64,000 nucleotides of DNA. Origin: Arcuatula senhousia (lineage: Eukaryota > Mollusca > Bivalvia > Mytilida > Mytilidae). The stretch lies in contig OZ020311.1 of assembly GCA_963971305.1 (NCBI GenBank), forward strand, positions 1,798,001 to 1,862,000, read 5' to 3'. Below, in pieces: positions 1 to 11,964 of this stretch (the first letter of the stretch is position 1; every line of letters begins with the position of its first letter). A program made the translations under genes and the position numbers. The notes under the pieces are model-generated. The model did not search any database. It was not told the origin of the DNA and worked only from the letters and a program-made list of their open reading frames with translations.

Positions 1-1
1 A

Positions 2-100
<99 letters not shown>

Positions 101-769
101 CCAGATGTCTGTCTGTCTGTTAAAAGTTTGTTTCTTTCAATTCTCTTCTTGGCATGTGTAAGAGATTAGTCAAGACATTGCTTTTGTTAAGACAAAAATG
201 TAACTGTATGTGTTACACTTAAGTGATTTATTGTCATATAGAAATTATGATGTTTAAGAATTTTTTTAAATGGCTGTTTTAGAGTCAAATGTGAAGGAGG
301 GTCAGGAATGCCTTTAATTAATTGCTATAGGTGAAGGGTGCCAAAGAAGATTTTTGTAAACAAGTAATAGGGAAACCATGGAAACATCAAAATAAATTTT
401 ATAGGGGGTAAGGTTTGCAAAATAGGTGTGTCCTGACCCTCCCACCACCTTAAAACCAGCAACAAATACTACACAAAACCATAGCTTGACTTGTAATTCA
501 CATTTCCAATTATAGTTACAAAAGACAAAGAAATTACTTATACTTATAAAGGAATAATATGACAGTAAATGGAATGAAATTTCGTAACGAAAACTGTATA
601 CAACTACATGTACAAAGGGTTCAAATATTAAAGCATTAAAACTATAACTGTATTCAAACAATTATTGTTGTTAATCTGTATCTATAGGTCAATGGGTAAA
701 TGGTTTAGATTGTATTTGCATGTACATGTATTAGACTAAATGTACACACATATTTTGAAAAGTACATAA
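101..769 (+). other. 3' UTR and downstream flank of the Lifeguard/TMBIM gene
   Basis: AT-rich non-coding sequence follows the stop codon. An AATAAA at 391-396 is a candidate polyadenylation signal. Others lie farther on (2579-2584, 4421-4426), so the transcript end is not fixed. No further coding signal was seen. Confidence 0.5.
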
Positions 770-957
770 GGGCTATTCCAGAATTAATTGTATGGGGGGG
801 GTCAGAAGGCACTATAATTAAAATTGTATGGGTGGTGGTATTTTAAGATATTTCTCAAATGCAACATAAAGGGAAAAATATTAAAATTTTATGCATGGTG
901 GGTATAAAAAAAGTGCCTTCCACCCCCCTCCCCATACATTTATTTCTGGAATAGCCC
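770..957. mobile_element. MITE, Harbinger-like (TAA target duplication)
   Basis: Terminal inverted repeats begin GGGCTATTCCAGAA and end TTCTGGAATAGCCC, each followed inward by a G-run or C-run. The element is flanked by TAA on both sides (767-769 and 958-960). No coding capacity. A 3-bp TNA duplication plus TIRs is typical of PIF/Harbinger-derived MITEs; the superfamily is inferred. A second member lies at 2070-2209. Confidence 0.75.
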
Positions 958-960
958 TAA

Positions 961-2066
961 GCATGTATTTTTGTCTACAATCATTATACATATAAAGAAT
1001 GTGAATCATGCTAGTGCAAATGTCAAAACAATTCTGAAAAAATTGTAAAATGTAAATGTAAAATTAGCAATTGTTTACACTTGTAATAGTATTTTAGTCA
1101 GTATATAAGTATTACTATGAACTAGATGTTTTGTTTGATTGTGAGATTTTATGAGATATTGTTTTCATAGCAAATGACAAGTCTTTGTGAAATTTTCATT
1201 TAATTGCTTTGTATTTTACTTTTGCAGCAGGGTGGTTTAAGAGATTTTTTGAAAAGTGGGGGTTCATTAAGAATCTTGATAAAAGTGGACGTTCATTTTC
1301 AATTTCTTTAAAAAATTTCACAAAATTAGTTTTTATGATTCTCAACACCTTCCTCACGACTCACCATTGAATTTTGTTTCAGGAAAAAAATACCTTAATG
1401 TTTAATTCTGCACTTATTGTTACACGTGTTCTGTAGAAATAATTACTTTTTTGTAGTTTGTTATTAGGTGTTAAAATGTTTAAATGTCATGAAGGAAAAA
1501 GAATCAATATTTACAATGTTTTTTTTATTCATAAAAACAATTTCATTAATTAAAAATTTTTAAAACGATTTTGTTATTTTTTTTTAGATTAAGGAAGAAG
1601 AATCTATTTTTTCAAAAGGAAGAAAACATTTGTTTTGATTTTTTTATTTTGTTATGTTAAATCTCTATAGGAAGATATTGTTATTTCTAAATGTTAAGAT
1701 TTTGATTTATAATGTGTATTTTGTCTGTATTATTTGTTAAGTTTGTTTAGTTAAATTGTGCCATTAGCTCTTGTGCAAAAACAAATGACTACTACAATTT
1801 ACATGTACAGTGAAATTGTTCTAAACTCATCACTTTTGAGAATGGAGATTGGTTTGTAATTTCTTTACTACAAAATATATAGATATTCAACAAATACAAA
1901 TTGTGATAAAAGGATATATTCGCAAACTTTAAATTTCCTTGTTTCAGTCTTGAAATGTGTTTCTGAGATTTTTTGCAAATTAGCTTGTCTTTTATTGGCA
2001 TTCAACAAGCGTTATTAATCTTTTGTGAATATATCCACATGGCAAAATTCCCCAAAACTAAACCCC
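961..2066. other. AT-rich non-coding sequence
   Basis: Homopolymer A/T tracts and no supported gene, repeat or RNA. It may be part of a long 3' UTR of the upstream gene. Confidence 0.4.
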
Positions 2067-2069
2067 TCA

Positions 2070-2209
2070 GGGCTATTCCAGAATTAATTGTATGGGGGGG
2101 GGGGGGGGGGTCGGAAGGCACTATAATTAAAATTGTATGGGTGGTGGCAACGTAAAAAAAGTGCCTTCCGACCCCCCCCCCCCCCCTACATTTATTTCTG
2201 GAATAGCCC
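2070..2209. mobile_element. MITE, same family as 770-957 (TCA target duplication)
   Basis: It has the same GGGCTATTCC...GGAATAGCCC termini, flanked by TCA at 2067-2069 and 2210-2212. The arms carry a run of about 17 G (2094-2110) opposed to about 15 C (2172-2186). It is shorter than its sister copy because the centre is deleted. Confidence 0.75.
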
Positions 2210-2212
2210 TCA

Positions 2213-3417
2213 CAAAGATTTCCTCTTTTACAACCAATGGGCTTTAAAAAAATCTGTTTGTTTATACAATTTCAGGTTTCATTAAATTCATGGTTGTATC
2301 TTCAACCTGTTTTAGATAGTGCTATGGTAATGTACATAGATAGTTAAGCATTTCTTTGTTTCCATGCTTAATTTGCTAGAAAACCTTCATTTTTACCATA
2401 TTTTTACTACCAAAACAATCTTGAAATGTTGACATTTTTTTATGATATTTATTATTAAAATCAAAACCAAAACTAGTCAGCACTTTGATCCAAGCAGCTA
2501 CAAGAAAGGCCACACTCGCAAACTGCTAGCTGGAGAGGGATTTACATAAGCATTAAGCTTGTTTCCCAATCCAGGATAAATAAATATGTTTTATTTAAAA
2601 GTATGTACTGGAAAATAGGGGATAAATTCTTGGAAAGGGACATAACTTTTTGTACAGTTGAAATAAGTGCCATCTTTTATCTAAGTCAGAAGTGGTTTCA
2701 GACTTTTTACAAACTGGGGCACTTTAGTTAGCTAAATAGAGGGCCAGGCTCCTAATGTTTCAATGTTTTTCTATATATTATATCTGGGTTTTTTTCCATT
2801 ATGCCCCCTGGATCTGCCAATGTAAGTGCAATATGATAATCAGCCATGATTTAAATTATGTTATGATTAACTGGGTTAAAGGTTAAGAGAGGCTTGTAAA
2901 ATACATTGATTCATTTCTTTTTGTGGGTACCAATTTTCGTGGTTTGATTTAAAAGTATCAGTTTTTGGATGATTTTATTCATGGTTCTGAAGCTTGCAGA
3001 ATACAGATCAAAGTTAAATTTCCTTGTTGTGGGGTATCAAAATTTTGTGGGTTAAGGCTACCCAAGAAAACCATGAAAAATGATAACCCACATATAATAA
3101 TGAAGCCACAGTACAGTCATGATCATTAAAGGGTCAAAACTCTAGTCTATTTTTCTTTTTTATTGTTGAGAAACATTTATATATTAATATAAAGTGTGTA
3201 GGGTACATAAAAGGTAAAAAATTGATAAAAAATGAAAAAAAATAATGATCAAATGAAAATAAATGGTTTATGGTATTATATATAAGGTCACAACAAATAA
3301 GGGCTGTCCCAGACTTCAAAATGTGAAGGACTTATGGGAGTATCTTAGTTAAATATGGATTGTTTGTTTCTGAGAAGATTTTTGTTAAGAAGCCATTGGA
3401 AAACATTGATTAATTTT
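2213..3417. other. AT-rich non-coding sequence
   Basis: No gene supported. The part around 2920-3110 has weak inverted similarity between its ends and may be a decayed MITE. The remainder shows nothing recognisable. Confidence 0.35.
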
Positions 3418-4298
3418 TGTCTCGCCTGCGAAGCAGAGCGGGACATAGGTGTTACCGGCGGCGGCGGCAACGGCGGCGGCGTTAACTTTTTGGAAAAGTT
3501 TTATGAGCACCTCCATATCTCAAGAACTCTAGGTCCTTGGTTGATGAAACTTGGTATGCATATGCCCCAGTAGTAGCTTAGCACAGTTGCATCCTCATCT
3601 TTTGACCTTGACCTTGATTTTCCGGTTGAGTGACTTTGACAATTTTCAATACATATAATAGCAATGGAAAAGTTTTGCGAGCACCTCCCAATCTGAAGAA
3701 CTATAGGTCCTAGTGATGAAACTTGGTATGCATATGCCCCAGTAGTAGCTTAGCACCGTTGCATCCCCATCTTTTGACCTTGACCTTGATTTTTCGGTTG
3801 AGTGACTTTGACAATTTTCAATACATATAATAGCTATGAAAAAGTTTTGCGAGCACCTCCATATCTCAAGAATTATAGGTCCTAGGTTGATGAAACTTGG
3901 TATGCATATGCCCCAGTAGTAGCTTAGCACCGTTGCATCCCCTTCTTTTGACCTTGACCTTGATTTTTTGGTTGAGTGACTTTGACAATTTTCAATACAT
4001 ATAATAGCAATGGAAAAGTTTTGCGAGCACCTCCATATCTCAAGAACTATAGGTCCTAGGTTGATGAAACTTGGTATGCATATGCCCCAGTAGTAGCTTA
4101 GCACAGTTACATCCTCATCTTTTGACCTTGACCTTGATTTTTTGGTTGAGTGACTTTGATTATTTTTATTGCATATATTTGCAATGTTTAAGTTCTATAA
4201 ACATCTTTTGATCTCAGAAACTGAAAATCCATGTAAATTCAAAATATAGCGGAAGTAAGAAAGAATAATTGTTTCTGATGGTGCCGACAGGCGAGACA
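3418..4298. mobile_element. Tandem-repeat-bearing element with terminal inverted repeats (TR-MITE / pearl-like)
   Basis: The ends are inverted copies: TGTCTCGCCTG on the left and CAGGCGAGACA on the right. Inside the left end comes a GGC-rich microsatellite (about 3458-3481), then four tandem units of about 174 bp. The units are marked by the phrase TATGCATATGCCCCAGTAG near 3555, 3728, 3901 and 4076. Non-autonomous elements with a short TIR or hairpin end, a microsatellite and a central minisatellite are known in bivalves (pearl, HINE and tandem-repeat MITEs). The element at 53753-55021 has the same plan. No transposase is encoded. Confidence 0.65.
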
Positions 4299-5202
4299 TA
4301 CTTTAGTGTTAACACTTGTTATTGATGGGAGGGACATGAAAATTATAGTGCCTATCAGTTGCTCCAACATTTAAGTGAGGTATAGTCCTTAGAGTATTGA
4401 ATGTATAAAAGAATAATAATAATAAAATGTTTTTTGGGAAAGGTATTATTGAAATATATCATGTTTTATCTGATTTTGAATACAATCAAGTAAATGACAA
4501 ATCCACTTCTCATGTTTTGAGCTTTAAATAATGTAAAACTGCTATCAATATTACTGCATATATATTTATGCATGAATTAATTCAATTAAAATTGGTATCT
4601 TTATTTTTGAGGCTCATTTGTTTTTTGGCTATTTGATATTTACAAGAAAAAAAATAATTGAAACAAACAGCTTAAGAATTCAAAGGTAGCTGATTTTTGT
4701 GCTAATTTCAAGATAGATAGTATTTGACTAATGCTCGTGAATTGCTTATACTCCTCAATACATTTATGATTTAAGCTTTCAGTTACATTCCACAGTATTT
4801 GACAATCTTGCAAAATATTTGTTTCTTTTAAGTTATACTTTCTTGATTGAAAAAACCACAAAATTTATCTAGACTAGTTTAAATTTGGGCATTTTGACAA
4901 TGTTTTAGGATTTTCTGAGTTCATTTTCAGTCATTTTTTATTGGTGTGCATAAGCTATGCTAAAGGGACTCAGTAGTAAGTTAAGTTGTTTAATTTTTTT
5001 CCTTGAAATGCAAGTCTAGATCTGTATGTTTTAGCTATTTCACATATCATTTGTGTAAAGTTTCTCAATTACATGTAATGTATCATTTATAATAATCATG
5101 GTGTTAATTGCTGTATAATTATGTACATGTATTAATAAGGTCATCTGATTAAAGTTTTGGTTATTGTTCTTACATTTATATTTATTTTTAACACCACAAA
5201 TA
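4299..5202. other. AT-rich non-coding sequence
   Basis: Nothing recognisable; no coding frame or repeat could be supported. Confidence 0.4.
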
Positions 5203-5204
5203 TA

Positions 5205-5410
5205 CTGTAAAAGGGGATAATTTTGCGTGGTTTAAATTTCGCGTTTTCAGTATCAAAATGCATTCACGAGGTTTTAGTTTCGCGTTTTATTAGATCATGA
5301 AATATTAGATCCTTTTTAATGACATTTATGCCAAGGGATATTTTTGCAAATTTGTTATTATCGTGAAATTAGGGAAAATAAACCCATCGCGTAAATTTCC
5401 CCTTTTACAG
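5205..5410. mobile_element. MITE, Tc1/mariner-like (TA target duplication)
   Basis: Termini CTGTAAAAGGGGA and TCCCCTTTTACAG are inverted copies flanked by TA (5203-5204 and 5411-5412). The interior also folds on itself (TTTCGCG / CGCGTAAA). No coding sequence. TA duplication with TIRs suggests a Tc1/mariner-derived MITE. Confidence 0.7.
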
Positions 5411-5412
5411 TA

Positions 5413-6717
5413 GACTTTCATCTATATCCCCTTCTATAGGCTTTTTCATATATATATGGACTGACCATTTAAGCTGAAAGGAGGGGCTTGGTTTTTTATC
5501 TGGTCAAAAACAAAATGTAAAGGTGCCAATGCAAACTATTTGTTTTCTTCACAAAATCAGATTCAGATTTCTTTAAGGTAAAAGCCAGTGCCCCCCTCCA
5601 GTTAAAAAGTGGTCCCTAAGAAATACTTTGAGTGTATGATTGAGCTGTGAGTAATGAAATATTTAATTCTACCTGTTTCATCAAATTTTAAAGTCTTTTA
5701 CTTCTGATGACTGCAATTCATTTATACATATATTTGCATAATTTCTGTTCTAGAATCAATTTGGAATTCAACTGTCAGAAGTCATGAAAATGCAATGACA
5801 AAAACACAAAATAAGTGAACAAAAAGATAACACCACAAAAAAAACAGCATAACCAACCAAAACTGCAGTCATCAACACAACACAAGGAGGGTGGCCTCAT
5901 CTGCTTTAGAAGAGTAGACAGTTCCTTTTTTGTAATTACACACCTGTTGTGTCACAGAGCATGGATTGCGGTCAAATTCGATAAAGGACTCTATACAAAA
6001 GTATGACAAACTAACATCTGAAGACATCCAAGAGATATGAACCTTTCATTGCTGCAAAGTGATTCAACATCATAACCCTTACTATTTTGTTTTGACAAAC
6101 GAATTTATAACATAGGATGGAAAAAACCCTAACATTGTTCCTTGCTTAATATTTAATGTTTCAGGGTTAAATAAAACAAGTAAATAAAAAAGAAAAGAAG
6201 CATCTTACATGATCTTACATTAAAAATACAGGTATAAGGTCACTTGAAATATTTATCTGCATAATTCCTTGGTAAAAACAACGAAACCCTTGCTGTCTTT
6301 TTAGTTTAGCTAAATACGGTAAAGTAAGACAATACAAACAACCGTCTGTATTTATCTGAAAGAAGGAAACCCCATATTTGCCTTGGAGTACATTAATTTG
6401 TTGCAAGATCCAAATTGAGTTTAAGAAGTACTCCAGCAACATGAAAAACGTCACAAGGAATGTTTTAAAATAAAGTAAACACTGTAAAAAGTGGGCCATG
6501 CTTCTGTTTGCCTCATTGCAAATAAAGAACAAATCTATCTCGATCGGTTAAAGGTTAGAAGGATTAAAATATGAATTGCATTTTACAACTTTTATCCAAA
6601 ATTCAAGAATATGTAATTGCCCTTGATTTTACAGAGAAACACCCTCTTCTTTTTTTTTATAAAATGAGTTAGATGACAATAAAAGGTAGAAAAGGGGTAT
6701 ATGTAACATTTGCTACA
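5413..6717. other. Non-coding, with a diverged PLE-tail trace
   Basis: The part 5795-6045 weakly matches the dispersed PLE tail (CTATACAAAAGTATGACAAAC followed by a phrase like 'aacatctg...gagat'). Nothing else could be identified. Confidence 0.3.
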
Positions 6718-7640
6718 GAGCTGTCAGTTATTGTCTGCTGTCAAAGAAGGACATATTATCGCAATGGAATCAACCACATGTGGATTTTAAAGAACTCAAA
6801 AGATATGTTACATAATTTTAAATACCGGTCATTCTCTGAGGTTCATTTTTGAAAACTTTCGATTTTTCAACTTTGTACACTACATTACCACACGAAAAAC
6901 TACTTACAAAGGTTTTTTCGAATTCAAGAAATTTTGTTGTTTTAAGTTATAATTATACATTTTTTTCCAAAACATCTTATGAAGATAAGATTCGTTACAC
7001 TTTGGAACAAGTTTGCAGTATGCTTAATTTCCTTATTAACATATTAGTTACATTTGGAGGATAGATTATTCAACAAAAAGTTGGCATTCCAATGGGCACA
7101 AACTGTGCTTCTCTCCTCGCCGACTTGTTATTATACTCGTTCGAGACTAAGTTTTTTTTCAGGAACTCGTTAAGAACAAGAAAATGAAAGAGGCAAGGTC
7201 CTTTACTCTCACTTTCAGATATACTGATTACTTCCTCTCTGTCAACAACGCTTCGTTTGGTAGATGGATAACTTCAATATATCCTTCAGAGCTAGAGATT
7301 AGATAAACCACCGAATCCACTTCTTGGATTTAAATCTCGCATTTGACACGGGTGGTCATCTCAGTATACAGAATAAAAACAAAAGAGACGACTTAAATTT
7401 TAGAATTATTAATCATTAATTTTCCCAACTAGGAAAGTAACATAGCTCATTCACCTGCATACGGTGTCTTTATTTCACAACTTATTTAGTTTGATATTCC
7501 AGGGCTTGTACACATTTTTCAGATTTTGTATCCGACACCGCTATCTCCGTTACTAACATGTCAGAAAATGCGTCTCATATGATCCCTGAAAAAAAATCTT
7601 TCTTTGTTATCAGCCACTGATGGAAAAATTCAAAATTATG
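6718..7640 (+). pseudogene. Penelope-like element reverse transcriptase fragment (PLE-1)
   Basis: Broken plus-strand frames spell PLE reverse-transcriptase motifs in order: GINHMWILKNSK-like sequence (around 6765-6800), FDFSTLYTTLPHEKL (6860-6905), a VGIPMGTNCA-like motif (around 7080-7115) and then a decayed FRY-D-...SVNNASFG region (around 7215-7260). DFSTLYT carries the first catalytic aspartate of the RT palm, and IPMGTNCAP is RT motif B'. Several frameshifts and stops separate these pieces, and the YxDD site no longer reads cleanly. The 3' portion (TTATCAGCCACTG and beyond) matches the ends of the copies at 48300 and 51350. No endonuclease is recognisable. Confidence 0.8.
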
Positions 7641-7904
7641 TTAGTGATTGTTATGACTAGTGTTTGGCTGGTTTTTGTACTGAGATGATCACCTCGACAT
7701 CCCTATCGTGTTGAGTATTGTGTAAAGATCGAAATAGAAGGGGAAAGTTTGGTGTGCCATTAATCATGGTTTAACTTTAAGTAAGGAACATTGCGGTCTG
7801 CAATTTTTCTGGTATGCTTTCTTTGTTTTGTCTTTTCCCATGGACATTTCTGATTGATCCTCCAGGTTGAAATAAAGGTAATAACAAAAAAATGATATTG
7901 TCTT

Positions 7905-8640
7905 TATGTACTTCACCTCCATACAAAAAAGATCTCTCTATTAACCCTCGATTTGGTGACTTGTTCCATCTCACAAATCCCCAAGACCTTGAGATATAGA
8001 ATACAACGGATTCTAGTAAATTTCGCTTCATATTTGCATCGAAATAGACACTCAGGGAAGACTTGCAACAAAGCTCTATGACGAGCGATATACTTCACCT
8101 TTCCAATCGTAATCGTCAACTTTCCCTTCTTGTGTAGAAACATTCCGTCCGCCCCTGCTTATGAACTTTACGTAACACAACTGATTCATTATTTCAGAGC
8201 TTGTGGGACTTAATAGGTTTATTTATAGAGCGTCGCGTCTGACACAAAAATTTTCAACACAGGATTACGTTAATCATCGATTTCATTCAATGAAGACATT
8301 ATGCGCTTTTGGACAAACATGGGGTTTCTTTCTTTCTGATGAGTGCGGTTGTTGGTTTATCATAGGACTTTGTTTTGTTCTCCTTTACCGAATTTGACAA
8401 TTTGAATTGACCATAAGGGAAATGCTTGTTTATTTTCGGAGCACCCGTGTTTGAACTCGTAACGAGTTGATGTCGTGTTGGTGATTGTTATTCAGGATTT
8501 CTTTGGGGGATGTTGTCTGTTCTTGGTGCTGTTCTCGTTCGTGTTTCCTGGTTTTGTCTTTGTACTTCTGATTTCCCATTGGTATCCCCTTAATTTTGAA
8601 ATCCTTCAACATGGACCATCAAGTGCTGTCTACTGTTTTG
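7905..8640 (+). pseudogene. Second PLE fragment, thumb and tail region (PLE-2)
   Basis: The reading NPRFGDLFHL...DLEI.NTTDSSKF, then RLATKLYDER, a PSAPAYELYVTQL-like stretch and RASRLTQK is the downstream half of a PLE reverse transcriptase, after the catalytic YxDD block, which is missing. Frameshifts interrupt it near 7975, 8040 and 8120. It ends in sequence resembling the dispersed PLE tail (8430-8600). It is more like PLE-3 at 9225-10585 than PLE-1, so it is a separate insertion. Confidence 0.7.
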
Positions 8641-9224
8641 GAATGGATCCCAGGTAAATAAACCGCAGACGACTTACCATATTGTCAAGGAAATCCCTCC
8701 TGTGAAATCGTCCTCATTTTACACTTTCAATGCTTCTCTAAAATATTGCTATATTGCTATCACGATCATGTCTGTTTCATAGATTCTATAATACATTTGG
8801 CGGACCATATTTGGTTCAATGATATATACAGTTTTTACAAGGATATATTTTACCTAGGTTTGTTTTAATTCAAGAACAAGTATTGGCAAACATTATGTGC
8901 TCGTAAAAATGCATGTTTTCGAGCGCATAAATAATTACAGATTTTGGTTTGTTAAACAGTGTTTATATCGCTAATTATTACCAGATCTTAAAAATATAGT
9001 ATCTTTGTCAGTCAGTTTTTCCTGCGTTTGGACTTTGAGATTCGACAGCCCGCTTGGTAAGAATAAATAAAGTTAACAACAAAACTATCGAACTCATACT
9101 GTCATATGTCTAAGAAAAAAGTCAAAAACAAGGCAAGGACATACCAGAGAAATTGAATATTGCAATGCTCCTGAACTCGTACAGGCTTATGTTTGGGTTA
9201 TGAAGCTTAGAGTTAAGGTTAGGT
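8641..9224. other. Non-coding flank between PLE copies
   Basis: No gene or repeat boundary could be identified. Confidence 0.35.
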
Positions 9225-10585
9225 AAGAAGCAGAGGTACCAATGGGATATCCGAATGTCAAAAGTCCGAAAGGGCAGAGCATAACCAGTAAACACCAACA
9301 AGAACGGGACAAAAACAGACAATACGCAAAACATGGAAACACAAAATACTGAATATCAATCAACAACGCGAACTCCAGTCGAAACAAGAGTAAACTCAGA
9401 TGCTCCGGAAAGGTAAGCAATTCCCGCTTGCTATAGCACACCCATCGCGTTGCCAATAGTCCATTCAGCGTGTCAAATCCGGTAAAAGAAGACAAAACAA
9501 AACCCTATGACAAACCAACATCTGCACTCATCTGAGAGATCTAAATCCCATTTTTGTCTATAAGTGTATGATGTCTTCCGTAAAATTTCTTGAGTGAAGA
9601 CAGCAACCGAGGAGCAACATAACCCTGTGTGAGCAATTTTTGCGTCAGACATGTCGCTCTGCTAAGAAAATCGATGTAAGTCCCGCATGCTTTGGAGTAA
9701 CGAATCAATTAAGATACGTAAACTCCATAAGCTGGCGCGGACGGAATGTTGCTACACAAGAAGGGAGAATTGACGATTGGAAAGTTGAAGTCATCACGTT
9801 TGTCATAGAGCCTTCCTTGGTGCTGTTCAAAAGTCTTTCTTGAGAGTCAATTTCGAGATGTAGATCTAAATATGAAGCAGACTTCCTAGAATCCGTTGTG
9901 TCCTTTATCTCAAGCTCCTGGGGATATATGAGATGGAGAAAGTCACCAAATCGAGAATTGTTTAGTGAAAGGACATCATCAATATAACGGAACGTGAGGT
10001 TGATAGTGCCCATTGGAACCCCTATTGTTTGCTGAAAAACACGTCCATCAAACTGAACAAATATGTTGTCAATAAGAAAGTTGAGCATGTCGATTATTTG
10101 GTCTTCTGTTAATTTGTTCTTTTTCTTAGACTCATTGATGACAAAGTAAGTCTTGGTATAATCGACTACCGGTACTAGATATTTGTACCTGCATTTTCCA
10201 TTCTTTTTGAAAAAGCTGCGTTTAATCAGCTGTGCCAATCGCAATTTCAGTTGTTCATGTGGAATAGAAGTGTAAAGTGTGGAGAAATCGAATGTTTTGA
10301 TGCTGTTACAAGATGAAACTGATTTAGAGTTAAGAATCTCCATCAGTTCTTTCGAATTCTTCAGGATCCACATTTGATTGACACCATTTCTAGAATAACA
10401 ACAATCGTAATATATCTGGAGGCCGGATTATATTGCCATAAGTATTGAAGTCAACAGAACTGAAAGAGGCTTAGTTGTACATTTTGATGACCCTGCAATC
10501 AAGCGCTGTTTGTATGGATTTTTATGTAATTTAGGAATCCAATACAGGGATGGAATGTCATCATTATTGCCACCAACAGAAAGGG
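9225..10585 (-). pseudogene. PLE reverse transcriptase with internal deletion and full 3' tail (PLE-3)
   Basis: Read on the minus strand it begins abruptly near 10585 with DIPSLYWIPKLHKNPYKQR (10540-10485). It continues through the open stretch 10373-9705 (222 residues), which contains WILKNSKE, FDFSTLYTSIPHEQL, IGVPMGT and FRYIDDVLSLNN. The YIDD catalytic site is intact. Between IGVPMGT and FRYIDD about 30 residues expected in PLEs (the NCAPLLADLFLY segment) are missing, an in-frame deletion. A frameshift near 9800 precedes the thumb region (RATCLTQKLLTQGY, in a different frame). The last 350 bases are the PLE tail, ending at the AAGAAGCAGAGGTACC boundary. The 5' side abuts the TTAGGG-like block. 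It is dead by deletion and frameshift, although the active site survives. Confidence 0.85.
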
Positions 10586-11452
10586 TTATGTTTGTGTAAT
10601 GTTACAGTTAGAGTTAGTTTTTTTGGCTATAGTAAAAGTTAAGATTGATTTAAGGCTAGAATTCGGGTTAAAGTTAGGGCTAGGGTTAAGGCAAGTGCTT
10701 GGGTTAGGGTTAGGGTTGAGGTTAGGGTTAGGGTTTGGGTTAGGATTAGAATTTATAATGGTGTGAGACTAACCTCGGGTTAGAGCTAGTCTTTGGTGAG
10801 TTAGGACTGGTGTTAGAAACCCACCTATAAGGCTAGGGTAAGAGTTAGGGTTACGGCTAGGGTTAGGGTTAGGGCTTGGGCTAGGGTTAGGGTTAGGTTC
10901 GAGTTATGGTTAGAATTAGGGTTAGGGTTAGGACTAGGGTTAGGGTTAGCGTTTGGGTTAGTGTTAGGGTTAGTGTTAGGGTTAGGGTAAGAGTAAGGGT
11001 AGGGCTAGGGTTAGGGTTAGGGTTTAAGCTAGGGCTAGGGTTAGAATGCTAGCCAAACGCCTTATGTTTTGGTAAGGGTCACAGTTAAGTTATTTTTTGG
11101 CTATAGTAAAAGTTCAGATAAGAGCTAAGGCTAGGGTTAGGGTTAAAGTTTGGGTTAGGGTTACAGGTAGAGCTAGGGTTAGGGTTAGGGAAAATGCTAG
11201 CCAAACAGCTTATGTTTGGGTAATGTTACAGTTAGAGTTAGTTTTTTTGGCTATAGTGAAAGTTAAGATTGATTTAAGGCTAGAATTTGGGTTAAAGTTA
11301 GGGCTAAGGTTAAGGCAAGTGCTTGGGTTAGGGTTAGGGTTGGGGTTAGAGTTAGGGTTAGGGTTTGGGTTAGGATTAGAATTTATGATGGTGTGATGCT
11401 AACCTCGGGTTAGAGCTAGTCTTTGGTGAGTTAGGACTGGTGTTAGAAAACT
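10583..11452. repeat. Degenerate interstitial telomere-like (TTAGGG) block with internal duplication
   Basis: It is made largely of GTTAGGG/GCTAGGG variants on the plus strand, matching the TTAGGG telomere repeat known in bivalves. A segment of more than 200 bp starting near 10598 (TAATGTTACAGTTAGAGTTAG) recurs at 11221, about 623 bp later, with a third partial copy near 11076. The frames open through it are only repeat read-through. Confidence 0.75.
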
Positions 11453-11877
11453 CTATTGCAAAAGATAACTTCTGATAAAAATCTGAATTCTAAAAAATAA
11501 GATATTTCATTGTGATTGAAATTTCATGCTTTGCTGGCAAGGAATGTAGCATTCACTAAATATCTGACTATTTATTTGCATTTAAGTAACATGAAAATAG
11601 ATCTTAAGTTTATTTTTGCGAATAGTTTAAATGCACGAAATTTGCAAAAAGAAAGCCTCTTCTGATGATTTCCCTCTTTTAAAAGTCAACCCTATGAGTG
11701 AGTGCAAATAAACATGGGTGTCTTGACACATCATTTATGACGTCATATAATGACACACCATGTCCATAATAGTTTATAATTCTATGTTTGAAGACTTTTT
11801 GTTTGCAACGAAGTTAAAAAACAATTCCGAGATAATGCTTTGTTTTTCTAAACCATTTCACCACTCTTTCAACATAT
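11453..11877. other. Non-coding 3' flank of the neuropeptide gene
   Basis: AT-rich. It contains a consensus CRE-like TGACGTCA (about 11739-11746), beyond the predicted poly(A) site. Nothing else noted. Confidence 0.35.
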
Positions 11878-11883
11878 TTTATT
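11878..11883 (-). terminator. Poly(A) signal of the neuropeptide-precursor gene
   Basis: AATAAA on the minus strand, about 80 bases after the TAG of the last coding exon. This is a normal distance for a short 3' UTR. Confidence 0.6.
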
Positions 11884-11964
11884 AAAATAAATAAACAGCG
11901 TAATGTGTATTATTACTATCATGTCAAAATCAGGGTTTAATTACGTCCTGATTCTTCTTCTCTG

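Noticed and set aside
3646..4104. 152-codon minus-strand open frame
   Set aside because: It is read-through of the 174-bp tandem units of the 3418-4298 element; the same peptide phrase repeats three times.
6215..6532. 105-codon minus-strand frame
   Set aside because: No domain, repeat or splice support; likely random.
7777..8143. Two minus-strand frames of 76-84 codons
   Set aside because: Antisense shadows of the plus-strand PLE-2 fragment and family D sequence.
11097..11396. 99-codon plus-strand frame of Val/Arg/Leu/Gly
   Set aside because: Translation of TTAGGG-like repeats, not a gene.
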